Shown: positions 1-7,927, numbered from the stretch's first letter. The stretch: 64,000 nucleotides of DNA from Oceanibaculum indicum P24 (GCF_000299935.1 NZ_AMRL01000002.1:186001-250000), one strand, 5' to 3'. A program made the numbers and translations. The notes: a model not told the origin generated them from the sequence alone.

Positions 1-289
1 CGAGACGGTAGAGACGGTCGCGGACATCCGGGTCCGTCCGGCGCAGGCGCTCGATCTGCAGGACGCCATGACGGACGGTCGTGTGGTCGCGGCCGCCGAA
101 GGCCGCGCCGAGATAGGGGTAGCTCCGGCCGGTCAGCTTACGGGCCAGCCAGTAAGCCTCTTGCCGCACCCGTGCGAGCGGCTGCTCTCGGCTTTCGCGC
201 AGCAGCTCCGCGATACGGATACCGGCCTGTCTCGCGACCAGGCGCTGCACGTCGAAGATGCGGATGCGCGACGGGTCCATGGCGGTCAT
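1..289 (-). CDS. DnaA domain-IV-like DNA-binding protein of the prophage (C-terminus outside the window)
   Basis: The 96 visible codons start with ATG at 289, overlapping the previous stop as ATGA. They contain the DnaA C-terminal helix-turn-helix signature: an AYWLARKLTGRSYPYLG stretch followed by AAFGGRDHTTVRHG and a basic tail with IERLRR. In DnaA this domain IV reads the 9-bp DnaA box. No AAA+ ATPase domain precedes it, so this is a stand-alone DNA-binding module. It is the last visible gene of the prophage early operon. A role in hijacking or competing with host replication initiation is inference. The end and any further domain lie beyond position 1. Confidence 0.75.
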   Translation of the reverse strand, partial: MTAMDPSRIRIFDVQRLVARQAGIRIAELLRESREQPLARVRQEAYWLARKLTGRSYPYLGAAFGGRDHTTVRHGVLQIERLRRTDPDVRDRLYRL

Positions 290-654
290 GACGCACCGCC
301 GCGCAACTGGTCGCTCATGGCGATCACAGCGATGGCCAGCTGCTGCAGCTGGGCGTTCACCGGCTGGCGGGTATCAAGGCCGCCGGCAACGCGATGGGCG
401 GTCAGTATCGCGGACGCCACGTCCACCGGTGGTGACGCCTGTGCGACTCCATCCGGCCGGATGGTGACCAGAACCGGAACGGAGGCCTGCCCCTCGCTGG
501 CACCCTCCGGCTGGCAATAGGTCAGCAGCCGGGCGTTCTCCAGCAGCCGGTAGCTGACGACGCGGCCCCAGCTCTTGCTGCCGAGCTGCACGCGCATACC
601 GAGCGGGCTGGTGTCCATCTGGACGGCTCCAGGGCTGTGTGCGGCGGCGCTCAT
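286..654 (-). CDS. hypothetical prophage protein
   Basis: A 122-residue protein with no domain I recognise. I chose the ATG at 654 because it overlaps the stop of the upstream gene (ATGA) and its own stop overlaps the next start in the same way, which is the spacing used throughout this operon. Longer in-frame extensions upstream run antisense-like through the neighbouring gene. The middle (SWGRVVSYRLLENARLL) is predicted to be folded; the C-terminal third is alanine/glutamine-rich helix. Its position in the early operon suggests an accessory early function, not a structural one. Confidence 0.6.
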   Translation of the reverse strand: MSAAAHSPGAVQMDTSPLGMRVQLGSKSWGRVVSYRLLENARLLTYCQPEGASEGQASVPVLVTIRPDGVAQASPPVDVASAILTAHRVAGGLDTRQPVNAQLQQLAIAVIAMSDQLRGGAS

Positions 655-1082
655 GCTGCGTCTCCGCCGTCCGTGGCCATGGGCCAGGTCGGATAGTGGA
701 TGACCGCAGACCGGCCGGGGAAGTCGATGACGATCAACTCGCCAGTACCGTCTTCGGCCGGGCGGCCGGGCAGACCCTTCAGCGCCAGGTCGGCGGCAGC
801 GCCCCATATGACCTGGGCGAGGAAGGACACGCCGCTGGGGGTAAGCCTCTGCCAATCGCCGCGACGGACACGCCCCTCAAGGCCTCCGGCCATGCGCCGC
901 AGATCACCGGCGGCACTTGGCGACACGCCGTCCACCTGGCCGGCCACGTCCTGCAGGATGGCCGCGATCTGCTCCTCCTGCTGGCGCACGGGCGCACCGC
1001 CGTCATGCAGCATCTGGTCGATGCCCCAGGCCAGCGCGATCAGCCGGCCGGTCGGATAACTCTGTGTGTGATCAACTGGCAT
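651..1082 (-). CDS. hypothetical prophage protein
   Basis: A 143-residue protein starting MPVDHTQSYPTGRL. It overlaps the 3' end of the upstream regulator gene by 11 bp and is translationally coupled to the next gene by ATGA. It has a helical N-terminal half with a glutamine-rich segment (VRQQEEQIAAILQDV) and a C-terminal half with short strand-like segments ending in an IVIDFPGRSAVIHYP stretch. I recognise no family. A much longer in-frame extension to about 1436 is rejected because it lies entirely over the neighbouring HTH gene in another frame. Confidence 0.6.
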   Translation of the reverse strand: MPVDHTQSYPTGRLIALAWGIDQMLHDGGAPVRQQEEQIAAILQDVAGQVDGVSPSAAGDLRRMAGGLEGRVRRGDWQRLTPSGVSFLAQVIWGAAADLALKGLPGRPAEDGTGELIVIDFPGRSAVIHYPTWPMATDGGDAA

Positions 1083-1464
1083 CGTTCTCCTCCTCGATGC
1101 GGCTGTGGGGACAACGCGGCCGGCCAATGCCCCGGCAGGCCCGCCACAAGGCAGGGCGGCCGGGCTGGGTGGCCCGCAATGGCTGGCGTTGTTCGGTGAT
1201 GCAGCGGGCGCGGCTGATCTCGCCCAGGATTGGGCATTCGACGACCAGGCCGGCGAAGGCGCCCAGCACGGCCTGTTCGACCGCGCGCAGATCGCCCTTG
1301 TACTTTCCGGCCAGCACCTGGCTGACCGCGCTGGCGCTGTAACCAAGCGCCTGCGCGACCTTCGACTGGCTGGTGCGGTCGGCCTCGCGGGCCAGCGTCT
1401 CGATCCAGGCCGGGATGCTTTCGCCCCAGGCGGCACGGGCGCGGTCGATGGCAGCGGCGTTCAT
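1072..1464 (-). CDS. small HTH transcriptional regulator of Mu-like phages
   Basis: A 130-residue protein with an N-terminal helix-turn-helix (SKVAQALGYSASAVSQVLAG, about residues 34-53). The C-terminal part has spaced cysteines (a CPILGEISRARC segment, then a C-x7-C near the end) that could bind zinc. This layout is shared by small regulators in many Mu-like prophages of proteobacteria. It overlaps the stop of the winged-helix gene upstream by ATGA and lies between MuB and the distal early genes, so it may regulate the early operon or the switch to late genes; that role is inference. Confidence 0.75.
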   Translation of the reverse strand: MNAAAIDRARAAWGESIPAWIETLAREADRTSQSKVAQALGYSASAVSQVLAGKYKGDLRAVEQAVLGAFAGLVVECPILGEISRARCITEQRQPLRATQPGRPALWRACRGIGRPRCPHSRIEEENDAS

Positions 1465-2015
1465 GCGTCACCGCCATTCTGCAGCGCGATCTCCTCGCTG
1501 GTGTTCGGGTCGTAGATCGTGCCGTAGCGCGCGCTCCAGCTCGGCGCCTGCGGCCCGGTATCGCGGACCAGCAGATAACGGGCGGGCGTCGGCCGCCGCA
1601 GTACGTGGACATAGCCGGCTTGGGCGAGGATCGAGAGATAGGCCTGCACCGCCGTCTCCGGCCGCTTCTCGGCCTTGGCAGCCAGCTCGACAATGTCTGC
1701 CAGCGTGCCCTTGCGGATTTTGCGCAGCACCCACCAGGTGCGGCCGCGCAGGCCACTTGCCGATGTCAGGCGGCGGCCCTGCGGCACACCTTTGCGCGGC
1801 CCGCTGCTGACCTCTGCGTCGCCCTGCCGCGCGGCATCCGTGGCGCGGTAGCAGGCGCGGCGTGGTGTGGTGGCCAAGCCGTTGCGGGTCAGCACGTCCA
1901 GCGAGTGCTTGACCTGCTTTGACGACAGGCCGGTGCTGGAGACGATCTGCGATGGCGTCACGCAATCGCCGGTCGCGATGATCTCCCGCAGCACCAGTTC
2001 CGCTGTCCGCGCCAT
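1461..2015 (-). CDS. winged-helix DNA-binding protein of the prophage
   Basis: A 184-residue protein with an N-terminal winged-helix-like segment (TPSQIVSSTGLSSKQVKHSL then DVLTRNGLATTP) and a second one in the C-terminal half (KGTLADIVELAAKAEKRPET then ILAQAGYVHVLRR). It looks like two tandem winged-helix units joined by a basic linker. It begins at the MuB stop with a one-base overlap and runs into the HTH regulator gene. Similar two-unit proteins sit after MuB in other Mu-like phages. The function is unproven; DNA binding is the safe statement. Confidence 0.65.
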   Translation of the reverse strand: MARTAELVLREIIATGDCVTPSQIVSSTGLSSKQVKHSLDVLTRNGLATTPRRACYRATDAARQGDAEVSSGPRKGVPQGRRLTSASGLRGRTWWVLRKIRKGTLADIVELAAKAEKRPETAVQAYLSILAQAGYVHVLRRPTPARYLLVRDTGPQAPSWSARYGTIYDPNTSEEIALQNGGDA

Positions 2016-2737
2016 TATGCGGCCCTCCGACGGAACACCGGGGCGTCATGGCAGAGCGGCAGGGCCGCCAGATCGGCGGCCGTCATCGGCCGGCCAAGCC
2101 TGCGCCCGGCGCGCTCGACCACAGCCAACGCCTTGATGACCTCGCGAATGCGGCCGTCAGCGGCCTTATGGATGGCTGCGACGGCATCCTCGGCAAGGTC
2201 GATGTCGATCAGCTCGTTGGCGCAGAGCCGCACGTCGTCGAGCGTCGCCGGCTGGAACTCGATCACGCTGCTGATCCGCGACCAGAGCTGCGGCTGCAGC
2301 TTCAGCTTGCCGGCGACATACTCCCGGCCCAGCAGGATCAGCGGCACCTCGACCATGTCGGTCAGGTCGCGCAGCGTCTCCAGCACCGTGATGTCGCGCA
2401 GCGTATGCTCGATCTCGTCCACCACGATGGGGCGCGGTTCCTTCGCCAGGATCGTCAGTGCCTGGCCGAAGAGCCTTTCCGTGGTGTTGCCGGGCTGGGT
2501 GCCGCCCAGCTCCGCCACCAGGTCACGCATCATCCAGTGCGGGGTGGTTGCGGCTTTTGTGCGCAGGAAGACCGCGTTCTCGGATGCGCCATACCACTGG
2601 CCTGTCTTGCTCTTGCCGTGCCCGGCATCGCCGGTCACCAGCATCAGGCAGGCTTCCGGCGCACCCCGATGCTCGACCGCATCGACACCGCCCAGGAACC
2701 GCCTGACATTGCTCGTCTGTACAAATCGCGCGCGCAT
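2015..2737 (-). CDS. MuB-like AAA+ ATPase, transposition target-selection protein
   Basis: A 240-residue AAA-type ATPase with Walker A GDAGHGKS (about residues 36-43), Walker B IVVDEIEH (about 104-111) and a downstream arginine-containing region. In phage Mu, MuB polymerises on target DNA, activates MuA and confers target immunity. The start at 2737 is chosen because it is preceded by a strong ribosome-binding site (AAAGGAGGAGAA in coding sense) and matches the family N-terminus; the longer in-frame extension overlaps MuA. It follows the transposase gene by 19 bp in the same operon. Confidence 0.9.
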   Translation of the reverse strand: MRARFVQTSNVRRFLGGVDAVEHRGAPEACLMLVTGDAGHGKSKTGQWYGASENAVFLRTKAATTPHWMMRDLVAELGGTQPGNTTERLFGQALTILAKEPRPIVVDEIEHTLRDITVLETLRDLTDMVEVPLILLGREYVAGKLKLQPQLWSRISSVIEFQPATLDDVRLCANELIDIDLAEDAVAAIHKAADGRIREVIKALAVVERAGRRLGRPMTAADLAALPLCHDAPVFRRRAA

Positions 2738-2756
2738 TTCTCCTCCTTTGCTCGCG

Positions 2757-5036
2757 TCAAGCCGTTTGTTTCGTGATCTCCCCACCGGTCGTGGGCATCT
2801 GCTCGGCCAGGGTTTCCACCAGCTGGCGGAAGCTCCGGCGGGCGAGCATTTCGGTAAGCGCCTGGCGCTGCTTCGGTGTGCCGCGCGCCTCGTCCTCAAG
2901 CATCCAGAGCGCCCAGGCCAAATCCTCGGTCTGCGCCAGTGAGAGGCCGGTAGGCACATAGCGGCGGTGGCCGGCATAGGCCGGCTCGGATGCAGTCGAT
3001 TGAACGGGGTTTGAAGCGGGTGTAATGGCCGGCGCGCTGTCGCTGCTGGAAGTGCTGCCGGCACGGCTTTCGATATCGTGGAAGCGCTTGGCCGCAGCCT
3101 CTTCCATGTCCGGCGTGAGATCGCGGATAACGATGGGGTCTGCCGGCGCCTGGCGCTCTGGCCCGGCGGCATTGGCGGCGGCTTCCAGCGCCGGTGTCGT
3201 GTAGGCGATGGGACCGGCGGGTGCGGTGCCCAGGAGTGCTGCCGCCATGTGGTGCGGCTGGAACTGCTTGCCGGCGCGAAGCAGCTCTGCCCGGCGTTCC
3301 TTTACCCAGGCCTTCTGCGCGGTCTTCGCCTGCACGGCGATCTGGCGGCGGTCGAGACCCAGCCGATCCGGGTCGATTGCCACGCAGACAAACTCCCAGG
3401 GCTCGGCGCGATAGACGTAGATGCGCCCCATATCCTCGGGGTCCAGTCGGATATCGAAGCGCTCGCCGGTGCCGACCCAGGGGATCAGGGCATCCGACCA
3501 GAACCAGGTGCCTTCGACCTTGATGCCCTTCTTGGTGACGGCGCGCTGGCCATCACCGGCCGGCGCAGGGGCCAGCAGCAGGTCAAGCGCGCGCTCATTG
3601 CCGATGCGTGGCAGGTCGCCCGTGTAGTGGGCCAGCTTCTCGGCAGGGCTTCGGCCTTCCAGCCCGCCATGCGGCCGGTGTTCGTACTGTGTGCCGGCCC
3701 AATAGTCGCAAACCTCCTGCAGCTCTTCGCCAGTCATGGAGACCTGCAGCAGCTTCTCCGGCGATTCGCCGAGGCGCTGCGCGAAGCTCCGGCGGCCCTC
3801 GATCTTCTTCCGGTCGGCGACCGAGTGGCCGACGAAGCCGGGCAGCATCGGCATCAGGTCGTGCTGCAGGAAGCCGATATGCCGCTCGACGAAGGCCTTA
3901 CGCTCCGGGCTGAACGGTGGCGCGGCGTCGTGCCTGATCTGCAGCAGGGCCAGCGCGCGGCGCATGATGGCGCTGGTGAAGTCGCTGCCCTGGTCAGTGC
4001 GGATCGTCTCCGGCACGCCCCAGGCCAGGATGGCGCGGCGTATCAGCAGCAGTGCCGCTTCGGTGCGCGGCGTCCGGCTGATATAGACCAGCAGCCGGCG
4101 GGTATAGACGTCGATGGCGACATAGATCGACCAGCGCCCATCGACGCAGATCATGTCGGCCGGGCTGGCGTCGATCTCCCACAGTTGATTCGGGCGGACG
4201 ATGCCCTCCGACGCGCTGCCGACCGCGACCATATGGTGATTCTTCCAGCCGTCCGGGTCGCTGACAGCGGCCAGCGCCTGGCTGTTCTGCTGCCGCCAGG
4301 CCGCTATCTCCCGCTGGATTTGCCGCAGCGAGGGCAAGGGCCGCTCTTCCGGCTGGCCGTCGATCTCGATCTGGATGGTCTCGCCGAAGCGCTGGCGCAG
4401 CTGGTCGCGCACCGTGCCGGCGGAAAGCATTGGCTGCTGCGCCAGGATGCCGCCCAGCGCGGCCTTGACCTCACTGGCCAGGCCGAGTGTGCTGCGCCCT
4501 GCCTGCCCTTTGTAGCGGCCGGCCAGCTGGTTGATGTTCCCTTCCTCGCGCCGGGCAATCCAGCGCCGCAGGGAGGCGAAGCTGATCGTGCGCTCGGTGT
4601 CGCGCACCCAGCCTTCAACGGCGATTTCAGTGGCGTTGTACAGTCCGACGAACTTGTGCTGGGCCTGCACCAGACCAAGCCCGCAGGGCGGCCAGAAGGC
4701 ATCCCAGGCGGCGAGGATTGCCAGCTTGGCATCCAGCCGCAGCTGGCCCTTGCCGGTCAGATAGCGCGGGTCCGGGCGGGCTGCTTTCGCGGGCGCCGGG
4801 GCCGGCAGGGCGGGCGCCTGCTTTGCAGCTTCTGCAGCGGCGCGTGCAGCCAGCACCTCTCGCGCTGGCTGAGGCAGGCTGGAGACGTGATACTCAATTC
4901 CACCGCCAGATGCCTTGCGCTCTCGGCTCCGCCAGTTTTCACGCTTAGCGCGCGAGGCGATATTCTGTCTTGTGCCCGGCAAACCCGGCAGCGCCAGGCG
5001 CGCCAGCTCGGCGGCTGTGAACCATTCCGCCTTCAT
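2757..5036 (-). CDS. MuA-like DDE transposase
   Basis: A 759-residue transposase with the Mu domain order. The N-terminal winged-helix begins MKAEWFTAAELA, where the first 30 residues include LPGLPGTRQNIASRA. A bipartite DNA-binding region follows, then an RNase-H-fold core with D289 (WEIDAS), D348 (RTDQGSDF) and E384 (AFVERH) forming the DDE triad. A Mu C-terminal beta-barrel follows, and the tail would contact MuB. The protein cuts and joins phage ends to target DNA for integration and replicative transposition. The ATG at 5036 overlaps the preceding stop (ATGA). All catalytic residues are intact, so it is probably active. Confidence 0.95.
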   Translation of the reverse strand: MKAEWFTAAELARLALPGLPGTRQNIASRAKRENWRSRERKASGGGIEYHVSSLPQPAREVLAARAAAEAAKQAPALPAPAPAKAARPDPRYLTGKGQLRLDAKLAILAAWDAFWPPCGLGLVQAQHKFVGLYNATEIAVEGWVRDTERTISFASLRRWIARREEGNINQLAGRYKGQAGRSTLGLASEVKAALGGILAQQPMLSAGTVRDQLRQRFGETIQIEIDGQPEERPLPSLRQIQREIAAWRQQNSQALAAVSDPDGWKNHHMVAVGSASEGIVRPNQLWEIDASPADMICVDGRWSIYVAIDVYTRRLLVYISRTPRTEAALLLIRRAILAWGVPETIRTDQGSDFTSAIMRRALALLQIRHDAAPPFSPERKAFVERHIGFLQHDLMPMLPGFVGHSVADRKKIEGRRSFAQRLGESPEKLLQVSMTGEELQEVCDYWAGTQYEHRPHGGLEGRSPAEKLAHYTGDLPRIGNERALDLLLAPAPAGDGQRAVTKKGIKVEGTWFWSDALIPWVGTGERFDIRLDPEDMGRIYVYRAEPWEFVCVAIDPDRLGLDRRQIAVQAKTAQKAWVKERRAELLRAGKQFQPHHMAAALLGTAPAGPIAYTTPALEAAANAAGPERQAPADPIVIRDLTPDMEEAAAKRFHDIESRAGSTSSSDSAPAITPASNPVQSTASEPAYAGHRRYVPTGLSLAQTEDLAWALWMLEDEARGTPKQRQALTEMLARRSFRQLVETLAEQMPTTGGEITKQTA

Positions 5037-5479
5037 CGGCCGGCCTCCCGGCGCAACCGACGTGACAGGTCCGCCAGCTCCTCCGCGCGCTCCGCCGCCA
5101 TTGTCGCCTCGACGATCTTCAGGTAGCGGCGGTCTACCACCGCCCATCCGAACTGGTCGGCCAGCAGGCTCAGCAGCCGCCGGTCGCCCGTCGCGTGGAC
5201 CAGGGCCAGATAGCGCGGCACGTTGATCTTGTGGGTTTCGCGGGCCTCGCTCGCATAGGCGTCGAGCATGTTCTTGCTGATCGGCTGACCGAGAAAGCGG
5301 CCCATTTCGTCGGCGATCTCTTCACGGCTCTTTTCCGATTCCGCCATGACCAGGCTGATGCCCTTCGCGATAGCCGCGTCCAGCGTGGCCGCTCGCACGT
5401 CGTCGAAGGTGAACCGCTGCTCCAGGGCCGGCGGCTCCCAGGCGAACAGGTCCAGCGTGCGGGCGTCCTTCGCCTTCAT
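5033..5479 (-). CDS. hypothetical early protein of Mu-like phages
   Basis: A 148-residue protein upstream of and translationally coupled to the transposase (ATGA). It has a charged helical middle (SEKSREEIADEMGRFLGQP) followed by SKNMLDAYASEARETHKINV, a pattern that looks like a helix-turn-helix-type segment, and then a region resembling a tryptophan-containing effector (LADQFGWAVVD). Proteins of this kind sit just before MuA in several Mu-like prophages but their function is not known to me. A DNA-binding or transposition-accessory role is likely from position only. Confidence 0.7.
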   Translation of the reverse strand: MKAKDARTLDLFAWEPPALEQRFTFDDVRAATLDAAIAKGISLVMAESEKSREEIADEMGRFLGQPISKNMLDAYASEARETHKINVPRYLALVHATGDRRLLSLLADQFGWAVVDRRYLKIVEATMAAERAEELADLSRRLRREAGR

Positions 5480-5656
5480 GCCACCGCCCCCGAAAAAAGG
5501 CGGCCGGACGCCGAAGCTACGGACGAAGCGCCCGGCCAGTCAGGGAGGAGAACGGATCGCGGAATTGCGGGCCGGACAGTTGTCGAAGGGGCATCAAAGA
5601 CAACCGCCCGGCCTTGCCCTACACTCGGAGCTTCCACACAGCCGAGGAGGGATTCG

Positions 5657-5974
5657 ATGGACCTTATGCCTGTTTTGGAAGCGATGAGGGCTGAAATGGA
5701 CGGTGCTGCCGCGCGGACCTTGGCGCACAAGCTGCTGATCAATCGGCTTATCGCAATGGTCGTTCTGGATACGAACGATCCGATCTCGACTATAGAAGCC
5801 CTGGAACAGGATATGGCCGCAGATTTACAAGCGCTCATCCTGGGTGAAGACGACGCCACCGCCATGATGCTTCGGTCAAAGGCGCGAGACGAAATCATCG
5901 CCGCCTGCCGTGTAGTTCACGCCGGGATTTCAGAACACTTGCGGCAAGGCCCGAAGCGTCCGCCTTCAACGTGA
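5657..5974 (+). CDS. hypothetical protein in opposite orientation inside the prophage early operon
   Basis: A 105-residue, mostly helical acidic protein. The ATG at 5657 follows a good ribosome-binding site (GAGGAGGG, five bases of spacing). It faces opposite to all surrounding early genes and interrupts the operon, and its base composition looks less GC-rich than its neighbours, which suggests a separately acquired cassette. Its 3' end overlaps the 3' end of a small minus-strand reading frame (5895-6095). I see no conserved motif. It could be an accessory (moron-type) gene expressed in the lysogen. Confidence 0.6.
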   Translation: MDLMPVLEAMRAEMDGAAARTLAHKLLINRLIAMVVLDTNDPISTIEALEQDMAADLQALILGEDDATAMMLRSKARDEIIAACRVVHAGISEHLRQGPKRPPST

Positions 5975-6095
5975 AGCGAGCTGGCAACTGGCCTAGTGGC
6001 CGCTCCTCTCGATAGGTCTCCACCCCAGCCGCCCGCAGGCACGCCCTGGCGATGGAAACCAGCAGCCGCTGGCGGAGGCGCATGGCGCTGTTCAT
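5895..6095 (-). CDS. possible small early phage protein
   Basis: A 66-residue, strongly basic reading frame whose ATG overlaps the stop of the Ner-like gene (ATGA), the spacing used by real genes in this operon. The N-terminal half (MRLRQRLLVSIARACLRAAG) looks like an amphipathic helix; the C-terminal third lies antisense to the end of the plus-strand gene at 5657-5974. It could be real, shorter than drawn, or spurious. No family recognised. Confidence 0.35.
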   Translation of the reverse strand: MNSAMRLRQRLLVSIARACLRAAGVETYREERPLGQLPARFTLKADASGLAASVLKSRRELHGRRR

Positions 6096-6415
6096 GCCGC
6101 CTCTCCTGTTTTGACATTGTCGGGGTTGGCCCGCGTGTTACGCTCCGGGGATCGTGTCCGGTGCAGTCGCCGGCCGGTGGTGTCGAAGCGCTCGGGGAAC
6201 AGCTCCTGCGCGGTCAGGCCAATCGCCTCGGCGATGATTTCCTCAAGGTGCGAGGAGGGCATCAGCAGGGCATTACTGATGGCCTGGCGGGACACGCCGG
6301 AATCGCGGGCGAGCGAGCCGAAGCTCAGGCCCCGGATGCGAAGCTGATAGACGACCCAGGCCCGCCGGATGGCGGGTTCTTTCGGGATGTCAACGGTTGA
6401 TGATGTGATGGACAT
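6092..6415 (-). CDS. Ner-like HTH regulator (Nlp/Ner family)
   Basis: A 107-residue protein with the Ner-type helix-turn-helix: LSFGSLARDSGVSRQAISNA, then EEIIAEAIGLTAQELFPERF, which matches the typical Ner ending of recognition helix, IAEAIG and (W/F)P-(S/E)-R(Y/F). In Mu, Ner binds between the early and repressor promoters and turns both down during lytic growth. I chose the ATG at 6415 because the in-frame extension to 6469 enters the putative operator DNA. It is the first gene of the leftward early operon and is divergent from the c repressor. Confidence 0.8.
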   Translation of the reverse strand: MSITSSTVDIPKEPAIRRAWVVYQLRIRGLSFGSLARDSGVSRQAISNALLMPSSHLEEIIAEAIGLTAQELFPERFDTTGRRLHRTRSPERNTRANPDNVKTGEAA

Positions 6416-6433
6416 GACATGAAGATAATCACA

Positions 6434-6601
6434 AACGTACGAAATGAGAACCGGAAAACGTACGTTCATGCTGATTTTTTGAACATCAGCACGCGAAGAG
6501 CATTTAATATATTGTTTTTAATAGATTTAATCCGTTCTTCGTACACCTGCAATCAGGATGCACCTAGCCATGCACCCTGATCAAAACAGCATGAACGTAC
6601 G
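6434..6601. promoter_or_regulatory. early/repressor switch region with repeated AACGTACG operator candidate
   Basis: The 8-mer AACGTACG occurs at 6434-6441, 6457-6464 and 6594-6601; the middle copy extends to the full palindrome AACGTACGTT. The first two are 23 bp apart, about two helical turns. The region between the divergent Ner-like and c-repressor genes is also strikingly AT-rich (6495-6535), as expected for overlapping promoters, and has a small dyad GCTGAT/ATCAGC at 6470-6490. Binding by the repressor and/or Ner is inferred. If the repressor starts at 6558, the third copy lies inside its coding sequence, hinting at autoregulation or a later start. Confidence 0.55.
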
Positions 6602-7280
6602 ATCTGATGATGGCTTCACCGCACGGATGGACGAGCTGGTCCGCAAATCCGGCAGTATTTCCCGGCTAGCAGACGCAGCTGGATTATCGGAGGGGGTTAT
6701 CCGTAAGTATTTGCGCGGGGCCTCAGACCCTTCTCGCGAACGGCTTGTCGCCCTTGCTCGCGCAGTTGATGTAAGCCTAAAGTGGCTTGCAACTGGGGAG
6801 GGCCAAATGCTTGAAAGCCAAACTGCGCAGAAGCAGATGATCACGGCGACAGCCGAGCTGGATGGCTACGTCCAGGTTCCGCGCTACGAAGTGCGGGCAT
6901 CCGCCGGGGCGGGCGCGCTCGTTCATTCCGAGCAGATCGTTGATTACATTGCGTTTCGTGAGGATTGGGTACGCCGCACGCTGCGGCGAAGCCCGCGCGA
7001 TATCTGCGTGATCGAAGCCCAGGGCGATTCGATGGAGCCGACGATCAGCAACGGCGATCTGCTGATCGTGGACATGTCGATTGGCACGATCCGCGACGCC
7101 GCGATCTATGTGATCAGCTGGCGCGGCGTGCTCCTGGTGAAGCGCATTTCGCCGAAGCTGACCGGCGAGCTGCTGATCTTCTCCGACAACCCGCGCTATT
7201 CAGGGGACACGCTGACCGCCGACCAGGCCGCCGAGCTGCACGTCATCGGCCATGTCATCTGGCACGGCGGGCTTTTCTAG
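6558..7280 (+). CDS. phage c repressor, HTH plus LexA/S24 peptidase domain
   Basis: A 240-residue protein with an N-terminal XRE-type helix-turn-helix (SISRLADAAGLSEGVIRKYL, about residues 33-52) and a C-terminal LexA-like signal-peptidase fold with catalytic S158 (GDSMEPTISNGD) and K195 (LLVKRI). A likely self-cleavage region is the ASAGAGAL segment near residues 114-121. Such repressors maintain lysogeny and are inactivated by RecA-stimulated autocleavage after DNA damage. No start has a convincing ribosome-binding site; methionines at 6570, 6591 and 6627 are alternatives, the one at 6591 fitting the HTH best. Confidence 0.88.
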   Translation: MHLAMHPDQNSMNVRSDDGFTARMDELVRKSGSISRLADAAGLSEGVIRKYLRGASDPSRERLVALARAVDVSLKWLATGEGQMLESQTAQKQMITATAELDGYVQVPRYEVRASAGAGALVHSEQIVDYIAFREDWVRRTLRRSPRDICVIEAQGDSMEPTISNGDLLIVDMSIGTIRDAAIYVISWRGVLLVKRISPKLTGELLIFSDNPRYSGDTLTADQAAELHVIGHVIWHGGLF

Positions 7281-7290
7281 GGAGGTTGCG

Positions 7291-7830
7291 ATGGAAGGGT
7301 CCGGTCATCCCGATTCCGTGCTGCACGGCGAGAAGAACCGAAAGCGACGTGAGCGGGAAAACAGCCCTTGGTATCAGAAGGGTAAGAAAGGCTTCTGGCC
7401 GCTCATCATCGTACTGGCAGTGGTTGGACTTTATGCTGGGAACAGCAGGGATAATAAGCTTCCGCGCGTCGATCCCGCGAAGGTCGATCCTGCCAGGGAA
7501 GAAGCCCGCCTGGAACAGGTGCGCCGCGACCTGGCGGCGAAGGAGCAGTACGCAGCGGACACAGCGGCTCTGGAAGCCGCGAAGCCGGACATCCTAAAGG
7601 CCGTCATGGGCATGCAGCTCGTGAAGGATGCCGCCTGGGCGCAGAGCGGCTTTCTCTACGTCGGCGTCATCGACAACGGCAAATCCCGCGACATGCTAGC
7701 CTGGCAGGCCTGCAACAATGTCCTGAACCACTACCAGGGCAGCAGGGAGGTGACGGTGGTTGTGGTCGACATCGCCAAGATGCTGGCCCGGGGCAGCTTC
7801 GACGAGATCGGCAGGGCTTACTGCAAGTGA
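7291..7830 (+). CDS. single-span membrane protein between repressor and phage end, function unknown
   Basis: A 179-residue protein with a basic cytoplasmic N-terminus (KNRKRRERE), one membrane segment (WPLIIVLAVVGLYAG, about residues 36-50), a charged coiled-coil-like stretch, and a C-terminal folded domain with a cysteine pair. The ATG at 7291 follows GGGAGG and begins 10 bp after the repressor stop, so the two are probably co-transcribed in the lysogen. A gene in this place is a candidate for lysogenic conversion or superinfection exclusion, but nothing in the sequence names the function. Confidence 0.7.
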   Translation: MEGSGHPDSVLHGEKNRKRRERENSPWYQKGKKGFWPLIIVLAVVGLYAGNSRDNKLPRVDPAKVDPAREEARLEQVRRDLAAKEQYAADTAALEAAKPDILKAVMGMQLVKDAAWAQSGFLYVGVIDNGKSRDMLAWQACNNVLNHYQGSREVTVVVVDIAKMLARGSFDEIGRAYCK

Positions 7831-7843
7831 TCAAATCAGGCGT

Positions 7844-7881
7844 CGCGACACTTTCAGTTTCATGTCGCGCGCCAATTTTTT
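7844..7881 (+). terminator. possible terminator after the repressor-linked membrane gene
   Basis: A perfect 7-bp stem (CGCGACA/TGTCGCG) with a 12-nt loop is followed, after six bases, by six T residues (7876-7881). The T tract is a little far from the stem for a classical intrinsic terminator. Confidence 0.4.
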
Positions 7882-7927
7882 GAGGGTGACCTAAACACCC
7901 GTTCAAACCCGCAGGAAACCGCGGCCC

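Noticed and set aside
3078-5126. 682-residue open frame opposite the MuA gene
   Set aside because: Antisense shadow of a GC-rich gene; no motif, no ribosome-binding site, and the minus strand is a clear DDE transposase.
5917-6117. Alternative 66-residue frame overlapping the small early phage frame
   Set aside because: Proline/histidine-rich shadow in another frame without operon-style start overlap.
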